A DNA stretch of 64,000 bases from Thermopolyspora flexuosa (lineage in GTDB: Bacteria; Actinomycetota; Actinomycetes; Streptosporangiales; Streptosporangiaceae), in contig NZ_VFPQ01000001.1 of NCBI RefSeq assembly GCF_006716785.1, positions 3,038,001 to 3,102,000 of the forward strand, in the 5' to 3' direction. A model generated the notes under the pieces. The model searched no databases, was not told where the DNA came from, and saw only the letters and a list, made by a program, of their open reading frames with translations. Positions within the stretch are counted from its first letter, which is position 1. Each line of letters begins with the position of its first letter. Shown in pieces: positions 43,410-52,236 of this stretch. Both the position numbers and the translations under genes were made by a program.

Positions 43410-44258
43410 ATGACGGAGAGACGAGCGCCCAGGCCCAGGCGGGCCTTCCGCGGCGAGGTCCGGCGGGCCGAACGCCTCACCCCCCACCTGGTCCGCGTCG
43501 TGCTCGGCGGGGACGGGCTGCGGGAGTTCGAGGCCGGCCGCTACACCGACCACTACGTGAAGCTGCTGTTCCCGCCGCCGGGCGTGACCTACCCCGAGCC
43601 GATCGACCTCGAGGCGATCCGCTCCGGCCTGCCCCGTGACCAGTGGCCGCGCATGCGCACCTACACCGTGCGCCGCTGGGACGCCGCGGCCCGCGAGCTC
43701 ACCATCGACTTCGTCTACCACGGCGCCGAGGGCCTCGCCGGGCCGTGGGCGGCCGCCGCCACGCCCGGGGACGTGCTGTGGTTCGTCGGCCCCGGCGGGG
43801 CGTACGCGCCCGACCCGGAGGCGCCCTGGCACCTGCTCGCCGGGGACGAGAGCGCGCTGCCCGCGATCGCCGCCGCGCTCGAGCGGCTGCCCGCGGACGC
43901 CACCGCCCACGTGTTCGTGGAGGTCGCCGGGCCCGAGGACGAGATCCCGCTCGACGCGCCCGCCGGGGCCCGCGTCACCTGGCTGCACCGCGACGGCGCC
44001 GCGGTCGGCGACCGGCTCGTGGCGGCGGTGCGCGCGCTGGAGTGGCCGCCCGGCGAGCCGCACGCCTTCGTGCACGGCGAGGCCGGGTTCGTCAGGGAAC
44101 TGCGCCGGTACCTGCGCGTGGAGCGCGGCCTGCCGCTGGAGCGGCTGTCCATCTCCGGCTACTGGCGGCGCGGCACCGACGAGGACGGCTGGCAGTCCTC
44201 CAAGCGCGAGTGGAACCGGCGCGTGGAGGAAGAGGAGGCCGCCGCCCTCGCCTCCTAG
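43410..44258 (+). CDS. Siderophore-interacting protein (FAD/NAD(P)H ferric reductase family)
   Basis: 282 residues from ATG 43410 (GGGAGG upstream). ViuB/SIP family: FAD-binding barrel with RMRTYTVRRWD and FVYHGAEGLAGPWAAAATPG, then a NAD(P)H domain (WHLLAGDESALPAIAAALE, FVHGEAGFVRELRRYL), ending in the family's SGYWRRGTDEDGW. It reduces ferric siderophores in the cytosol to release iron. Iron-dependent control is expected from the two boxes upstream. Confidence 0.93.
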   Translation: MTERRAPRPRRAFRGEVRRAERLTPHLVRVVLGGDGLREFEAGRYTDHYVKLLFPPPGVTYPEPIDLEAIRSGLPRDQWPRMRTYTVRRWDAAARELTIDFVYHGAEGLAGPWAAAATPGDVLWFVGPGGAYAPDPEAPWHLLAGDESALPAIAAALERLPADATAHVFVEVAGPEDEIPLDAPAGARVTWLHRDGAAVGDRLVAAVRALEWPPGEPHAFVHGEAGFVRELRRYLRVERGLPLERLSISGYWRRGTDEDGWQSSKREWNRRVEEEEAAALAS

Positions 44259-44278
44259 CCGGCCGCGGGGCGCGCCGG

Positions 44279-47200
44279 TCAGGACGCGCCCGCGGGCAGG
44301 GCCGCCGCCGGCGCCGCCTCGACGGCCGGCGGCCCCTCCGGCGTACGGCCGGGCTCGGCGTGGCCCGCGTGCAGGCCGGGGAGCAGGCGCCGCAGCAGCC
44401 CGGGCAGGAACCGGGACGCGAGCATGGCGGCCGCGATCGCGGACAGCGCGGCCGCCCAGGCCGGCGGGTCGAGCGGCACGCAGCCGAAGAACAGGCTCAC
44501 CGGCGGGATCTGCACCACCGCGGCGAGCAGCGCCGCCGAGCCGAGGGCGGACAGCAGCGCGCCCCGGTCCCGGCCCCCGGCGGCGAGCGTCTGCGCGAGC
44601 TGGGTGCCGACGAGCGCGACGAGCCCGACGGTGCGGGCGCGGGCGGCGGGCCCGGTGAGCCGGGCCATGGCCCAGCCGAGGATCGCGCCGAGCGCGGTGA
44701 CCGTGGCGCGCGTGGTGATGTCCCGGGTGAGCGCGCGCCCCAGCGAGGTCTCCGGCCCCTCCTCGAGCAGCGCCGCGGCGACGTCCTCCGACGGCGCCCG
44801 CACCGCGATCGCCAGCGCGGGCGCCAGGTCGGTGAGCAGGTTGACCAGCAGCAGCTGCCGCGCGGTCAGCGGGGTCCGCCCGGTGGTGAGCGCGCCGACC
44901 AGGGTGAACGCGATCTCGCCGAGGTTGCCGCCGACGAGGATGGCGAGCGCCTCGCGTACCGAGGCCCACATCGCCCGGCCCTCCACCAGTGCGGAGATGA
45001 TCGTCTCCAGCCGGTCGTCGGCGACCACGAGGTCGGCCGCGGCCTGCGCGGCGCGGGTGCCGCCGCCGAGCGCGATGCCGACGTCGGCGAGCCGGATGCC
45101 CGCGGCGTCGTTCGCCCCGTCCCCGGTCATCGCCACCACCCGGCCGATGCGCTGGAACGACTCGACGACCCGGACCTTGTGGGCGGGCGTGCACCGGGCG
45201 ACCACGTCCACGGTGGGCAGCAGCCGGTCGAGCTCGTCGTCGGACAGCTCGTCGATCTGGGTGCCGGTGAGGATGTGGTGGCCGACGTCCCGGCCGGTGA
45301 CGTGCGCGGCGATCGCGCCCGCGGTGCTCGGGTGGTCGCCGGTGAGCATGACGATCTGCACCCCGGCGTCGGTGAGCCGGGCGATCGCCGGGGCGGCGGC
45401 GTCCCGCACCACGTCGGCGAGCCCGAGCAGCCCGGCGAACGTCAGATCGCCCGCGGCCCCGCCGGCGAGCAGCTCGGCGGCGCGCTCCTGCCCGCCCTCG
45501 CCGGTCAGCGCGGCGAGCTCCGCCGCGGACACGTGGATCTCGCCCTCGGCGACGGCGAGCACCCGGTGCCCGGTGGCGGCGAGCCGCTCGACCTCGGCCT
45601 CCACCTCCCTGTGGTCGAGCTCCCCGCCGAGGCCGGTACGGCAGCGCGGCAGCACCACCTCCGGGGCGCCCTTGACGCACACCAGGACGCGGTCGCCGAC
45701 CCGGCCGAGGGTGGCGTGGAAGCCGCGGGACGGCTCGAACGGGATCTCCACCAGCCGCTCCCAGTCCCCCCGGTCGACCCCGGCCTCGGCCGCGCCCTCG
45801 TCGACCGCGGCGTCGGTGAGGTGCGGGTGGCTCTCGTCGTCCCCCGCGTACGGCGTGGCGCGCAGCGCGACGGTGAGCACCCGCCGCAGCGGCTCGTCGA
45901 GCTCGGCGAGCGGCCGCACGTGCCGGCCGTCCGCGACGTGGGTGAGCCGCATGCCGCCCTCGGTGAGGGTGCCGGTCTTGTCGAAGCACAGCACGTTCAC
46001 CCGGCCGAGCGCCTCGATCGTGCGGGGGTCGCGCGCGTACACGCCGCGGGCGGCGAGCCGCCGGGTGGCGGCGAGCTGGGCGGCGCTGACCAGCAGCGGC
46101 AGCCCCTCGGGCACCGCGGCGACGGCGAGGCTGATCGCGGTCTCCAGGTTCACGCGCAGCGGCAGCCCGCGCAGCGCGCCGGACAGCGCGGAGGCGAGCG
46201 CGGCGCCGAGGGCCACGGGCGTGGTCGCCCGGGTGATCGCGGCGAGCCGCGCCTCCACCCCGGTCACCGGCGCCGCCCCGGCCGCGGCGGCGAGCGCCCG
46301 GCCGGTCTCGGTCAGCTCGCCGACCGCCACCACGACCGCCTCGCCCTCCCCGGCGGCGACCACGGTGCCCTCGTAGACCATCGACCGCCGGTCGGCGACC
46401 TGCGCGGCGGGCACCGGCCGGTCGGTCTTGGCGACCGGCAGCGACTCGCCGGTGAGCGCGGACTCGTCGGTCTCCAGCCCGTCGGCCGCGATGATCCGGC
46501 AGTCGGCGGGCACCAGGTCGCCGGAGCGCAGCACGATCACGTCGCCGGGCACGAGCTCGGCGGCGTCGATCCGCCGCTCCCGGCCGTCGCGCCGTACCGT
46601 GGCCTCCACCGTGCCGCGGGCCGCCATGCGGGCCACGGTGCGCTCGACGGCGACCCGCTGCACCCCGCCGACGAGCGCGGACGACAGCATCACCAGGCCG
46701 ATCAGCACGGTGTCGGCGAGGGATCCGATCATGGCCGAGCCGATCGCGCCGACCGAGAGCACCGGCGCCATCGGGTTGGCGAGCTCCGCCGTGACGGCGC
46801 GCACGATCGCGGGCACCGCCAGGCGGCGGCCCGCCGTACGGGGCCGGGCCCGGCGCCGGGCCTCGTCCTCACCGAGCCCGCGCTCGGTGGTGCGCAGCGC
46901 GGCGAGCACGGCCGGGACCGGCATCGCGTGCCAGGGGGTGACGGGCAGCGGCGGCGGTGGCGGCACCCGCGCGGCCCGCCGGGCCTGCCACACGCCGTAC
47001 CCGAGGGCGAGCACGGCCGCCCCGGCCACGGCGATCTGTGCCCGCGCGGCCACCCGGTTCCGCGGCCCGACGAGCGCGGCGAGCGCGCCCACGCCGCTGC
47101 CGGACCGGGCGAGCGTCACGCCGCACTCCCCCGCCCGGCGGGCGTACGGCACGGCGGTGACCACCGTGACCGCGGTGCCGATGCCGTCCCGGCTCGCGAT

Positions 47201-48865
47201 CACGTGTGCGCCCCACGGCGGCGACCCGTCCGGGCCGCCGATCCCGACCCCGACGTCCGCGGCGGCGAGCGCCCCGCCGTCGCGGGCGACGAGCAGCACC
47301 ACCGCACCGGCCTCCTGGAGCGCGCACACCGACGCGGCGAGGCGGTCGCCGCCGGGCACGGTCTCCACCGGTGGCCCGGGCAGGTCCACTCCCCCGCCGG
47401 CGAGCACGAACCGCAGCCCGGCCCGCCGGGCCGCGGTCACCAGGGCGTGCGCGCGGTCGTGCGGGCGGCGCACCACCGAGGCGAGCGCGTACAGGCGGCG
47501 GTCGCGGGCCAGGCCGAGCACGGCCAGCGGGCCGGTGGCGGCGAGCCGCCGCCGCTCCCGCTCGCCGCGCCGCCCGGCCAGGTCGAGCAGCTCGACGGGC
47601 CCGAGGGCCCAGCCGTCCTCGGTGCGCAGCACGGCCCGCCCGCCCGGTACGGCGGCGGCGCCGGGACCGGAGCCGACCGCCCGGTGGCGGAACTCCTCGG
47701 GGTCGAAGAGGGCGTGGACGCGCTCGGCCGCCTCCTCGGCGTCGGCGCCGGGCAGCACGACCACCTCGCCGATCGACGGCTCGGGCGACAGCAGCACGTC
47801 GGCGTCGGCGACCACGGTGTCGACGCGGTCGAGCCGGCGCAGCACGTCCGGCCGGGTGACGACGGCGCCGCGCCGGGCGAGCACGGTGCCGAGCTCGGCG
47901 GCGAACCCCTCCTGCCCGGTCGACGCCGCCTTGGGCAGGGCGGCGAGCCCGACCTGAAGGCCGCGCCGCAGGTCGCCCGCGAGCAGGCCGGCGGTCGTGC
48001 ACGCGGCGGCCGCGGCGAGGGCGTGGTGGGCGTGCCGCTCCCGCATGCCGATGCCCAGCGGGCAGGCCCGGGCCGGCGCGGCCTGCCAGGCGCGGGCCCG
48101 CTCCGGCGTGCCGCACAGCTCGGGCTCCCGGAGCCGGAACGCGGCCTCCTCGGCGCGCAGCTCCCGCCACTGCACGAGCCGCCCGAACACGTCGGCGGTG
48201 AGCCCGGCCATGCCGGGGGCGAACGCCTGGGCGGTGGCGACGGCGAGCGGCAGCAGGTGGACGGGGACCGCGGCGGCGGCGATCCGGCGCAGCGGCGGCA
48301 CGGCGTCGACGAACCCGATCGCCGCGGGGATCTCGGCGGGCAGCGGCGTCCACCGGGTGACCCGCTGCACCGCGGTCAGCGCCAGGCCGAGGGCGTCGGC
48401 GACGAGCATGAGCACCGGGGATATCCGCACCTCCGGCCCGCCGCCGTCCGCCTCCCCCGGCGGCCCGTCCGGCTTGTCCTCCGCCTCCGCCACGATCGCC
48501 ACCAGCTCGGCAGGGTCGGTGTCGGGATCGTGCAGCGCCACGATCACGCGGCCGAGCGGAGCGTTCACGCTCGCCCACGCCACGCCGGGGTGGGCGGCGA
48601 GGGCGGACTCGATCGCCTCGGCGCGGGCGGGGGTCATCGACGCGCCCGAGCGCAGGTCGATGTGCACGCGGCCGTCGTACCGCCGGACCCGGCGCGCCAG
48701 CCCGAGGCCCTCCTCGACGGCGGCCGGGACGCGCCGCGCCGCCCGGACCACGCCGACGGGCGCGCTCACCAGCGCGGCGGTGCCCGCGACCGTGAGCCGG
48801 ATGGCGCCCGCGAGCACGCTCCCCGCCGACGGCACCGGCAACCTCAGCGTTCCCCCCAGTCCCAT
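44279..48865 (-). CDS. ctpI: Long P-type cation-transporting ATPase, CtpI-like
   Basis: About 1528 residues from ATG 48865; the frame extends to 48988 but the extension is poorly supported. The C-terminal ~850 residues are a complete P2-like P-type ATPase: ESALTGESLP, CFDKTGTLTEGG with the phosphorylated Asp, IVMLTGDHPSTAGAIAAHV, MTGDGANDAAGIRLADVGIA and several transmembrane segments. The N-terminal ~680 residues contain a heavy-metal-associated-like fold (VRRYDGRVHIDL) and what looks like a degenerate, catalytically dead P-ATPase cytoplasmic region. This architecture matches mycobacterial CtpI. The cation is unknown. The +strand gene ends 20 bases away. Confidence 0.88.
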   Translation of the reverse strand: MGLGGTLRLPVPSAGSVLAGAIRLTVAGTAALVSAPVGVVRAARRVPAAVEEGLGLARRVRRYDGRVHIDLRSGASMTPARAEAIESALAAHPGVAWASVNAPLGRVIVALHDPDTDPAELVAIVAEAEDKPDGPPGEADGGGPEVRISPVLMLVADALGLALTAVQRVTRWTPLPAEIPAAIGFVDAVPPLRRIAAAAVPVHLLPLAVATAQAFAPGMAGLTADVFGRLVQWRELRAEEAAFRLREPELCGTPERARAWQAAPARACPLGIGMRERHAHHALAAAAACTTAGLLAGDLRRGLQVGLAALPKAASTGQEGFAAELGTVLARRGAVVTRPDVLRRLDRVDTVVADADVLLSPEPSIGEVVVLPGADAEEAAERVHALFDPEEFRHRAVGSGPGAAAVPGGRAVLRTEDGWALGPVELLDLAGRRGERERRRLAATGPLAVLGLARDRRLYALASVVRRPHDRAHALVTAARRAGLRFVLAGGGVDLPGPPVETVPGGDRLAASVCALQEAGAVVLLVARDGGALAAADVGVGIGGPDGSPPWGAHVIASRDGIGTAVTVVTAVPYARRAGECGVTLARSGSGVGALAALVGPRNRVAARAQIAVAGAAVLALGYGVWQARRAARVPPPPPLPVTPWHAMPVPAVLAALRTTERGLGEDEARRRARPRTAGRRLAVPAIVRAVTAELANPMAPVLSVGAIGSAMIGSLADTVLIGLVMLSSALVGGVQRVAVERTVARMAARGTVEATVRRDGRERRIDAAELVPGDVIVLRSGDLVPADCRIIAADGLETDESALTGESLPVAKTDRPVPAAQVADRRSMVYEGTVVAAGEGEAVVVAVGELTETGRALAAAAGAAPVTGVEARLAAITRATTPVALGAALASALSGALRGLPLRVNLETAISLAVAAVPEGLPLLVSAAQLAATRRLAARGVYARDPRTIEALGRVNVLCFDKTGTLTEGGMRLTHVADGRHVRPLAELDEPLRRVLTVALRATPYAGDDESHPHLTDAAVDEGAAEAGVDRGDWERLVEIPFEPSRGFHATLGRVGDRVLVCVKGAPEVVLPRCRTGLGGELDHREVEAEVERLAATGHRVLAVAEGEIHVSAAELAALTGEGGQERAAELLAGGAAGDLTFAGLLGLADVVRDAAAPAIARLTDAGVQIVMLTGDHPSTAGAIAAHVTGRDVGHHILTGTQIDELSDDELDRLLPTVDVVARCTPAHKVRVVESFQRIGRVVAMTGDGANDAAGIRLADVGIALGGGTRAAQAAADLVVADDRLETIISALVEGRAMWASVREALAILVGGNLGEIAFTLVGALTTGRTPLTARQLLLVNLLTDLAPALAIAVRAPSEDVAAALLEEGPETSLGRALTRDITTRATVTALGAILGWAMARLTGPAARARTVGLVALVGTQLAQTLAAGGRDRGALLSALGSAALLAAVVQIPPVSLFFGCVPLDPPAWAAALSAIAAAMLASRFLPGLLRRLLPGLHAGHAEPGRTPEGPPAVEAAPAAALPAGAS

Positions 48866-49078
48866 GACCACCCCGTCTTCTGTATCCCTCGGGCGTCGCG
48901 GGCATGCGCCCCGGCTGCGCCAAATGTCGGCCAAGGCACCGCGTGCGGGGCTTTCGCGCCGCCGGATCGGATAAGGCACGGACACCACGTGTAGTCACGT
49001 AGAGTAACGAATGTTGACGGAGAGGAACATCCGCCCGGGGCCGCGCCGTGCACGCCGCGCCGGGCGCCGGGGGTGGTC

Positions 49079-50656
49079 ATGCGGGTCGCGGGCCTGATCG
49101 CGGCGGGTGTGGCGGTGTCGGTGTGCTGGGCCGGGCCGCCCCCGCCGGCCGCCGCCGTGCCGCAGGCCGCGGCGGACCCGGTGCCCGCCCCGATCCGTGA
49201 CTGGCCGGGCGAGGAGGTCGCCGAGGGCATCACCCTGTACCGGGGCACGCTCGGCGACCCGTCCGGCCCGGGCCGGTGGGCGGTGACGGTCACCGAGCCC
49301 GGCGGCAAACCCGACCGGCTGCTCACCCGCGACGCGGCCACCGCGCTCGCCCGGCGCCTGGACCGGGCCGGGGCCGAGGCCACGGCGGAGCCGATCGGCG
49401 CGCCGGGGTACGCGGGCGTGCCGCGCGGCCCGCTCGGCTGGCGGGTGCGCGCCGGCGTGTTCCGGGAGCGGGCCGCGGCGCAGGCGCTCGCCGACCGGCT
49501 CACCCGGGCCGGGTTCACCGCCGTGGCCGAGTCGGCGCGGCAGGACCCGGTGGAGCTCGACCCGTACGGCGGGCACAGCGCGGTGGTGCACGTCGCCGTG
49601 ATCGACCCGGCCCGGTACACCGGCGAGATCACCGCCACGTACGGCAGGGCCCTCGCCCGCCGGGAGACCACGACCGCGATGGCCCGCGACGGCGGGGCGG
49701 TCCTCGCGGTGAACGCGGGCTACTTCGTCATGCACGACCGGGACGGCCTGCCGGGCGTACCGGCCGGGATCGGCGTGTACGACGGCCGCCTGGAGAGCCT
49801 GGCCACCAACGGCCGGGCCGCGCTGCTGCTGCCCGGCGGCCGCCCGCGGATCGCCCGGCTGACCACCGAGCTGACCGTCGCCGCGGGCGGGCGCAGCCGC
49901 GAGATCGACGGGGTCAACCGGTCGCCCGGCCTGATCCGCAACTGCGGCGGCGTGGGCGGCGACTCCCCCACCGAGGAGCCGCGGCACGACGTCACCTGCA
50001 CCGACCCCTCGGAGATCGTGCTGTTCACCCCCGCGCTCGGCCGGAAGACCCCGGCCGGGAAGGGCGTCGAGGTGGTGCTCGACGGCGACGGCCGGGTGAT
50101 CCGGCATCGCACGCGCGGCGGCCCGGTCCCCGCCGGGCGGCGGGTGCTCGCGGGCATCGGCGAGGGCGCGGGCTGGCTCACCACCCACGCGAAACCCGGC
50201 GCCCGGCTGAAGATCCGGCAGCGGGTCCTCGACGAGGACGGCCGCCCCGTCGCGCTCGGCCGCGGCGACGTGGTGAACGGCGGCCCCGAGCTCATCCGCG
50301 ACGGGCGGATCCACGTCGACGTGGCCACCGACGGCGTCTACCGGCCGGAGGAGCCCGACTTCCTGTACCGCTGGGGCATCCGGCGCGGCCCGCGGGTCAT
50401 GCTCGGCATCGACCGCCACGACCGGCTCATCCTGCTCGTCGCCGACGGCCGCCGCCCCGGCTACAGCGACGGCCTCAGCCTGCTGGAGGGCGCGCGGTTC
50501 CTGCGCAAACTCGGCGCGGTGGAGGCGATCAACCTCGACGGCGGCGGCTCGGTCACGCTCGCGGTGCACGGCGAGCTCGCCAACCGCCCCTCCGACGCGA
50601 AGGGCGAGCGCACCGTGGGCGACGCCATCCTCTTCCTCCCGCCTGCCGGGCGCTAG
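49079..50656 (+). CDS. Secreted phosphodiester glycosidase (NAGPA) domain protein
   Basis: 525 residues from ATG 49079, with a GTG two codons earlier as an alternative. Signal peptide about 1-26 (LIAAGVAVSVCWAGPPPPAAA). A SPOR-like repeat region follows (about 95-155, LGWRVRAGVFRERAAAQALA). Then comes the NAGPA/DUF2233 catalytic-like domain: AVNAGYFVMHD, LIRNCGGVGGD with a Cys pair, DFLYRWGIRRGPRVMLGID and INLDGGGSVTLAV near the C-terminus. Relatives remove or cleave phosphodiester-linked sugars in cell-wall glycopolymers. Its TAG stop shares CTAG with the stop of the convergent HTH gene. Confidence 0.85.
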   Translation: MRVAGLIAAGVAVSVCWAGPPPPAAAVPQAAADPVPAPIRDWPGEEVAEGITLYRGTLGDPSGPGRWAVTVTEPGGKPDRLLTRDAATALARRLDRAGAEATAEPIGAPGYAGVPRGPLGWRVRAGVFRERAAAQALADRLTRAGFTAVAESARQDPVELDPYGGHSAVVHVAVIDPARYTGEITATYGRALARRETTTAMARDGGAVLAVNAGYFVMHDRDGLPGVPAGIGVYDGRLESLATNGRAALLLPGGRPRIARLTTELTVAAGGRSREIDGVNRSPGLIRNCGGVGGDSPTEEPRHDVTCTDPSEIVLFTPALGRKTPAGKGVEVVLDGDGRVIRHRTRGGPVPAGRRVLAGIGEGAGWLTTHAKPGARLKIRQRVLDEDGRPVALGRGDVVNGGPELIRDGRIHVDVATDGVYRPEEPDFLYRWGIRRGPRVMLGIDRHDRLILLVADGRRPGYSDGLSLLEGARFLRKLGAVEAINLDGGGSVTLAVHGELANRPSDAKGERTVGDAILFLPPAGR

Positions 50657-51120
50657 CCGTCTCCGCGCGGCTCCCGGGGTGCGGCCGTACCCTCCCGCTT
50701 CTCGAGCGCGGCGAGGGCCTCGGCGAGCACGGCCGCGATGTGCCCGCCGCCCTCCGGCGCGGGGACCTCGCGGAAGCCGTGCTCCCGGTCGTAGGCGATG
50801 TCGAGCCCGCCGTCGACGAGCCGCCGCGCCCACCGCAGCGCGGTGTTGATCTTCACCTGGGGGATGTCGGCGCCCTGTGCGATCGCGGACAGGTTGCGCA
50901 AATTGGTGGCGGGCCCGCTCTGGTAGTGCGCCCGGTCGAGCTTCCACGGGATCGCCCGGCCGTGGTCGAGCATCGGCTTGGCGAGCCCGGCGGCGCGCTT
51001 GGCCTGCAGGATGCCGGACTCGCTCACCCCGAAGTGCGCGGCGAGCTCCGCGACCGTCCGGCCCTCGGCCACCAGCCGCGCCAGCTCCGCCCGATCGATC
51101 TTGGGCTTGCGCCCCGCCAT
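50653..51120 (-). CDS. Helix-turn-helix protein, unknown target
   Basis: 155 residues. ATG 51120 (MAGRKPKIDRAELARLVAEG) is chosen because the AT-hook-like opening and the HTH (VAELAAHFGVSESGILQAKR) start there; the frame upstream to 51255 looks non-coding. The middle (TNLRNLSAIAQGADIPQVKI) and C-terminus carry conserved-looking helices but no domain that I can name. Probably a small DNA-binding protein. Convergent and stop-overlapping with the phosphodiester glycosidase gene. Confidence 0.65.
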   Translation of the reverse strand: MAGRKPKIDRAELARLVAEGRTVAELAAHFGVSESGILQAKRAAGLAKPMLDHGRAIPWKLDRAHYQSGPATNLRNLSAIAQGADIPQVKINTALRWARRLVDGGLDIAYDREHGFREVPAPEGGGHIAAVLAEALAALEKREGTAAPREPRGDG

Positions 51121-51411
51121 GTCACCGCCCACGTGCTCGCCCGCGGGCGGGTCGCCGCCCGCGCACCTTCCCTCTCCCGCGGAGAGGACCTGTCGTGCAG
51201 GGAGGGTAGCAGCGGCGGGATGCGACCGGCGGCGGCCCGGCCACACCGGCCTCAACCGTCGACTGTAATTCCCTTTTTGCCGGACTCACGGGATTTTCTC
51301 GACCGCCTTGTTACCCTCCCCTTGCCGCGACTTTGACCGGCGCGCCGTGGCCGCCGGTGAGCGGGCCCCGCCCGTGCGGGCCCGGCGGGAGTGGGGAGGC
51401 CTGACAACCGG

Positions 51412-52206
51412 ATGGATCCGATCGCCAGAGAGCTCCTCGAGGTCGTCCGCGCCGAGCTCGGCTACCGGGAGAAGGCCGGGCAACGCACCAAGTACGGCGA
51501 GTGGTACGCCGAGCACGTCGCCGGCGGGGATCCGCAGTTCAAGACCGGCGCCTGGTGCGACATGTTCATCGCCTGGGCCGCCCACAAGGCGGGCGTGAGC
51601 GAGTACGTCGGCACGTTCGCGTGGACGCCCTCGCACGCCCGGTGGTTCCAGCGTCACGGGGCCTGGTCGGACCGGCCGGAGCCGGGGGCGTTGGTCTTCT
51701 TCGACTGGGGTGGGTCGAAGAAGATCTCGAAGATCGACCACGTGGGCATCGTGGAGCGGGTCAAGGGCGACCGCATCCACACGATCGAGGGCAACGTCGA
51801 CAAGGTCTGGCTCAAGCGCAAGGTCCGCGACGAGAGCAAGGTGGTCGGGTACGGCCTGCCGCGCAAGGTGAAGGAGTACCTCGACCAGACGCGGATCTCC
51901 TGGCCGGAGCGCGTGGTGGACCTCGGCCGCCAGGGCGAGCCCGGCGTCACGCTGTTCGGCGCGCCGATCGAGACGCTGACCGTGGTGGCGCTGCTGGCCG
52001 CCGTCGCCGGGACCGTGCTCGTCGCGGCCCGCACCCGGCTGCGCCGCCCTTTCCGCCGCCCGTCCCCGGCACGGGGACGCCACCGCAGGACGGCCCGGCC
52101 GCAGGAACGGCCCGCTCCCCCGGTGGCGGCCGACGCGCCGGCCGTACCGCCGGACCCGTACCGGGACGCCGACGCGCTGCTCGACGAGCTCACCCGGACC
52201 CGCTGA
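51412..52206 (+). CDS. CHAP-domain amidase/peptidase with C-terminal membrane anchor
   Basis: 264 residues from ATG 51412. Residues 1-140 are a CHAP domain: catalytic Cys in TGAWCDMFIAWAAHKAGV and His in KISKIDHVGIVERVKGD, followed by IHTIEGNVD. CHAP enzymes cut peptidoglycan cross-links or stems. There is no N-terminal signal; a single hydrophobic helix lies near residues 183-203 (TLTVVALLAAVAGTVLVAA), followed by a basic, Pro-rich cytosolic-looking tail. The topology therefore needs explaining: an N-out orientation without a signal would put the CHAP domain outside. Confidence 0.8.
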   Translation: MDPIARELLEVVRAELGYREKAGQRTKYGEWYAEHVAGGDPQFKTGAWCDMFIAWAAHKAGVSEYVGTFAWTPSHARWFQRHGAWSDRPEPGALVFFDWGGSKKISKIDHVGIVERVKGDRIHTIEGNVDKVWLKRKVRDESKVVGYGLPRKVKEYLDQTRISWPERVVDLGRQGEPGVTLFGAPIETLTVVALLAAVAGTVLVAARTRLRRPFRRPSPARGRHRRTARPQERPAPPVAADAPAVPPDPYRDADALLDELTRTR

Positions 52207-52236
52207 CCCCGCGGCCCCGGGCCCGGGGACCGGCGG

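Noticed and set aside
43643-48994. A 1783-codon open frame on the plus strand
   Set aside because: Antisense to the P-type ATPase and continuous out of frame through the siderophore-interacting gene. Composition is Arg/Gly/Ala-rich with no family motifs.
52215-52228. CCCCGGGCCCGGGG palindrome as a terminator
   Set aside because: It is a perfect palindrome with no loop and could form only a short hairpin. Chance occurrence in GC-rich DNA is likely.
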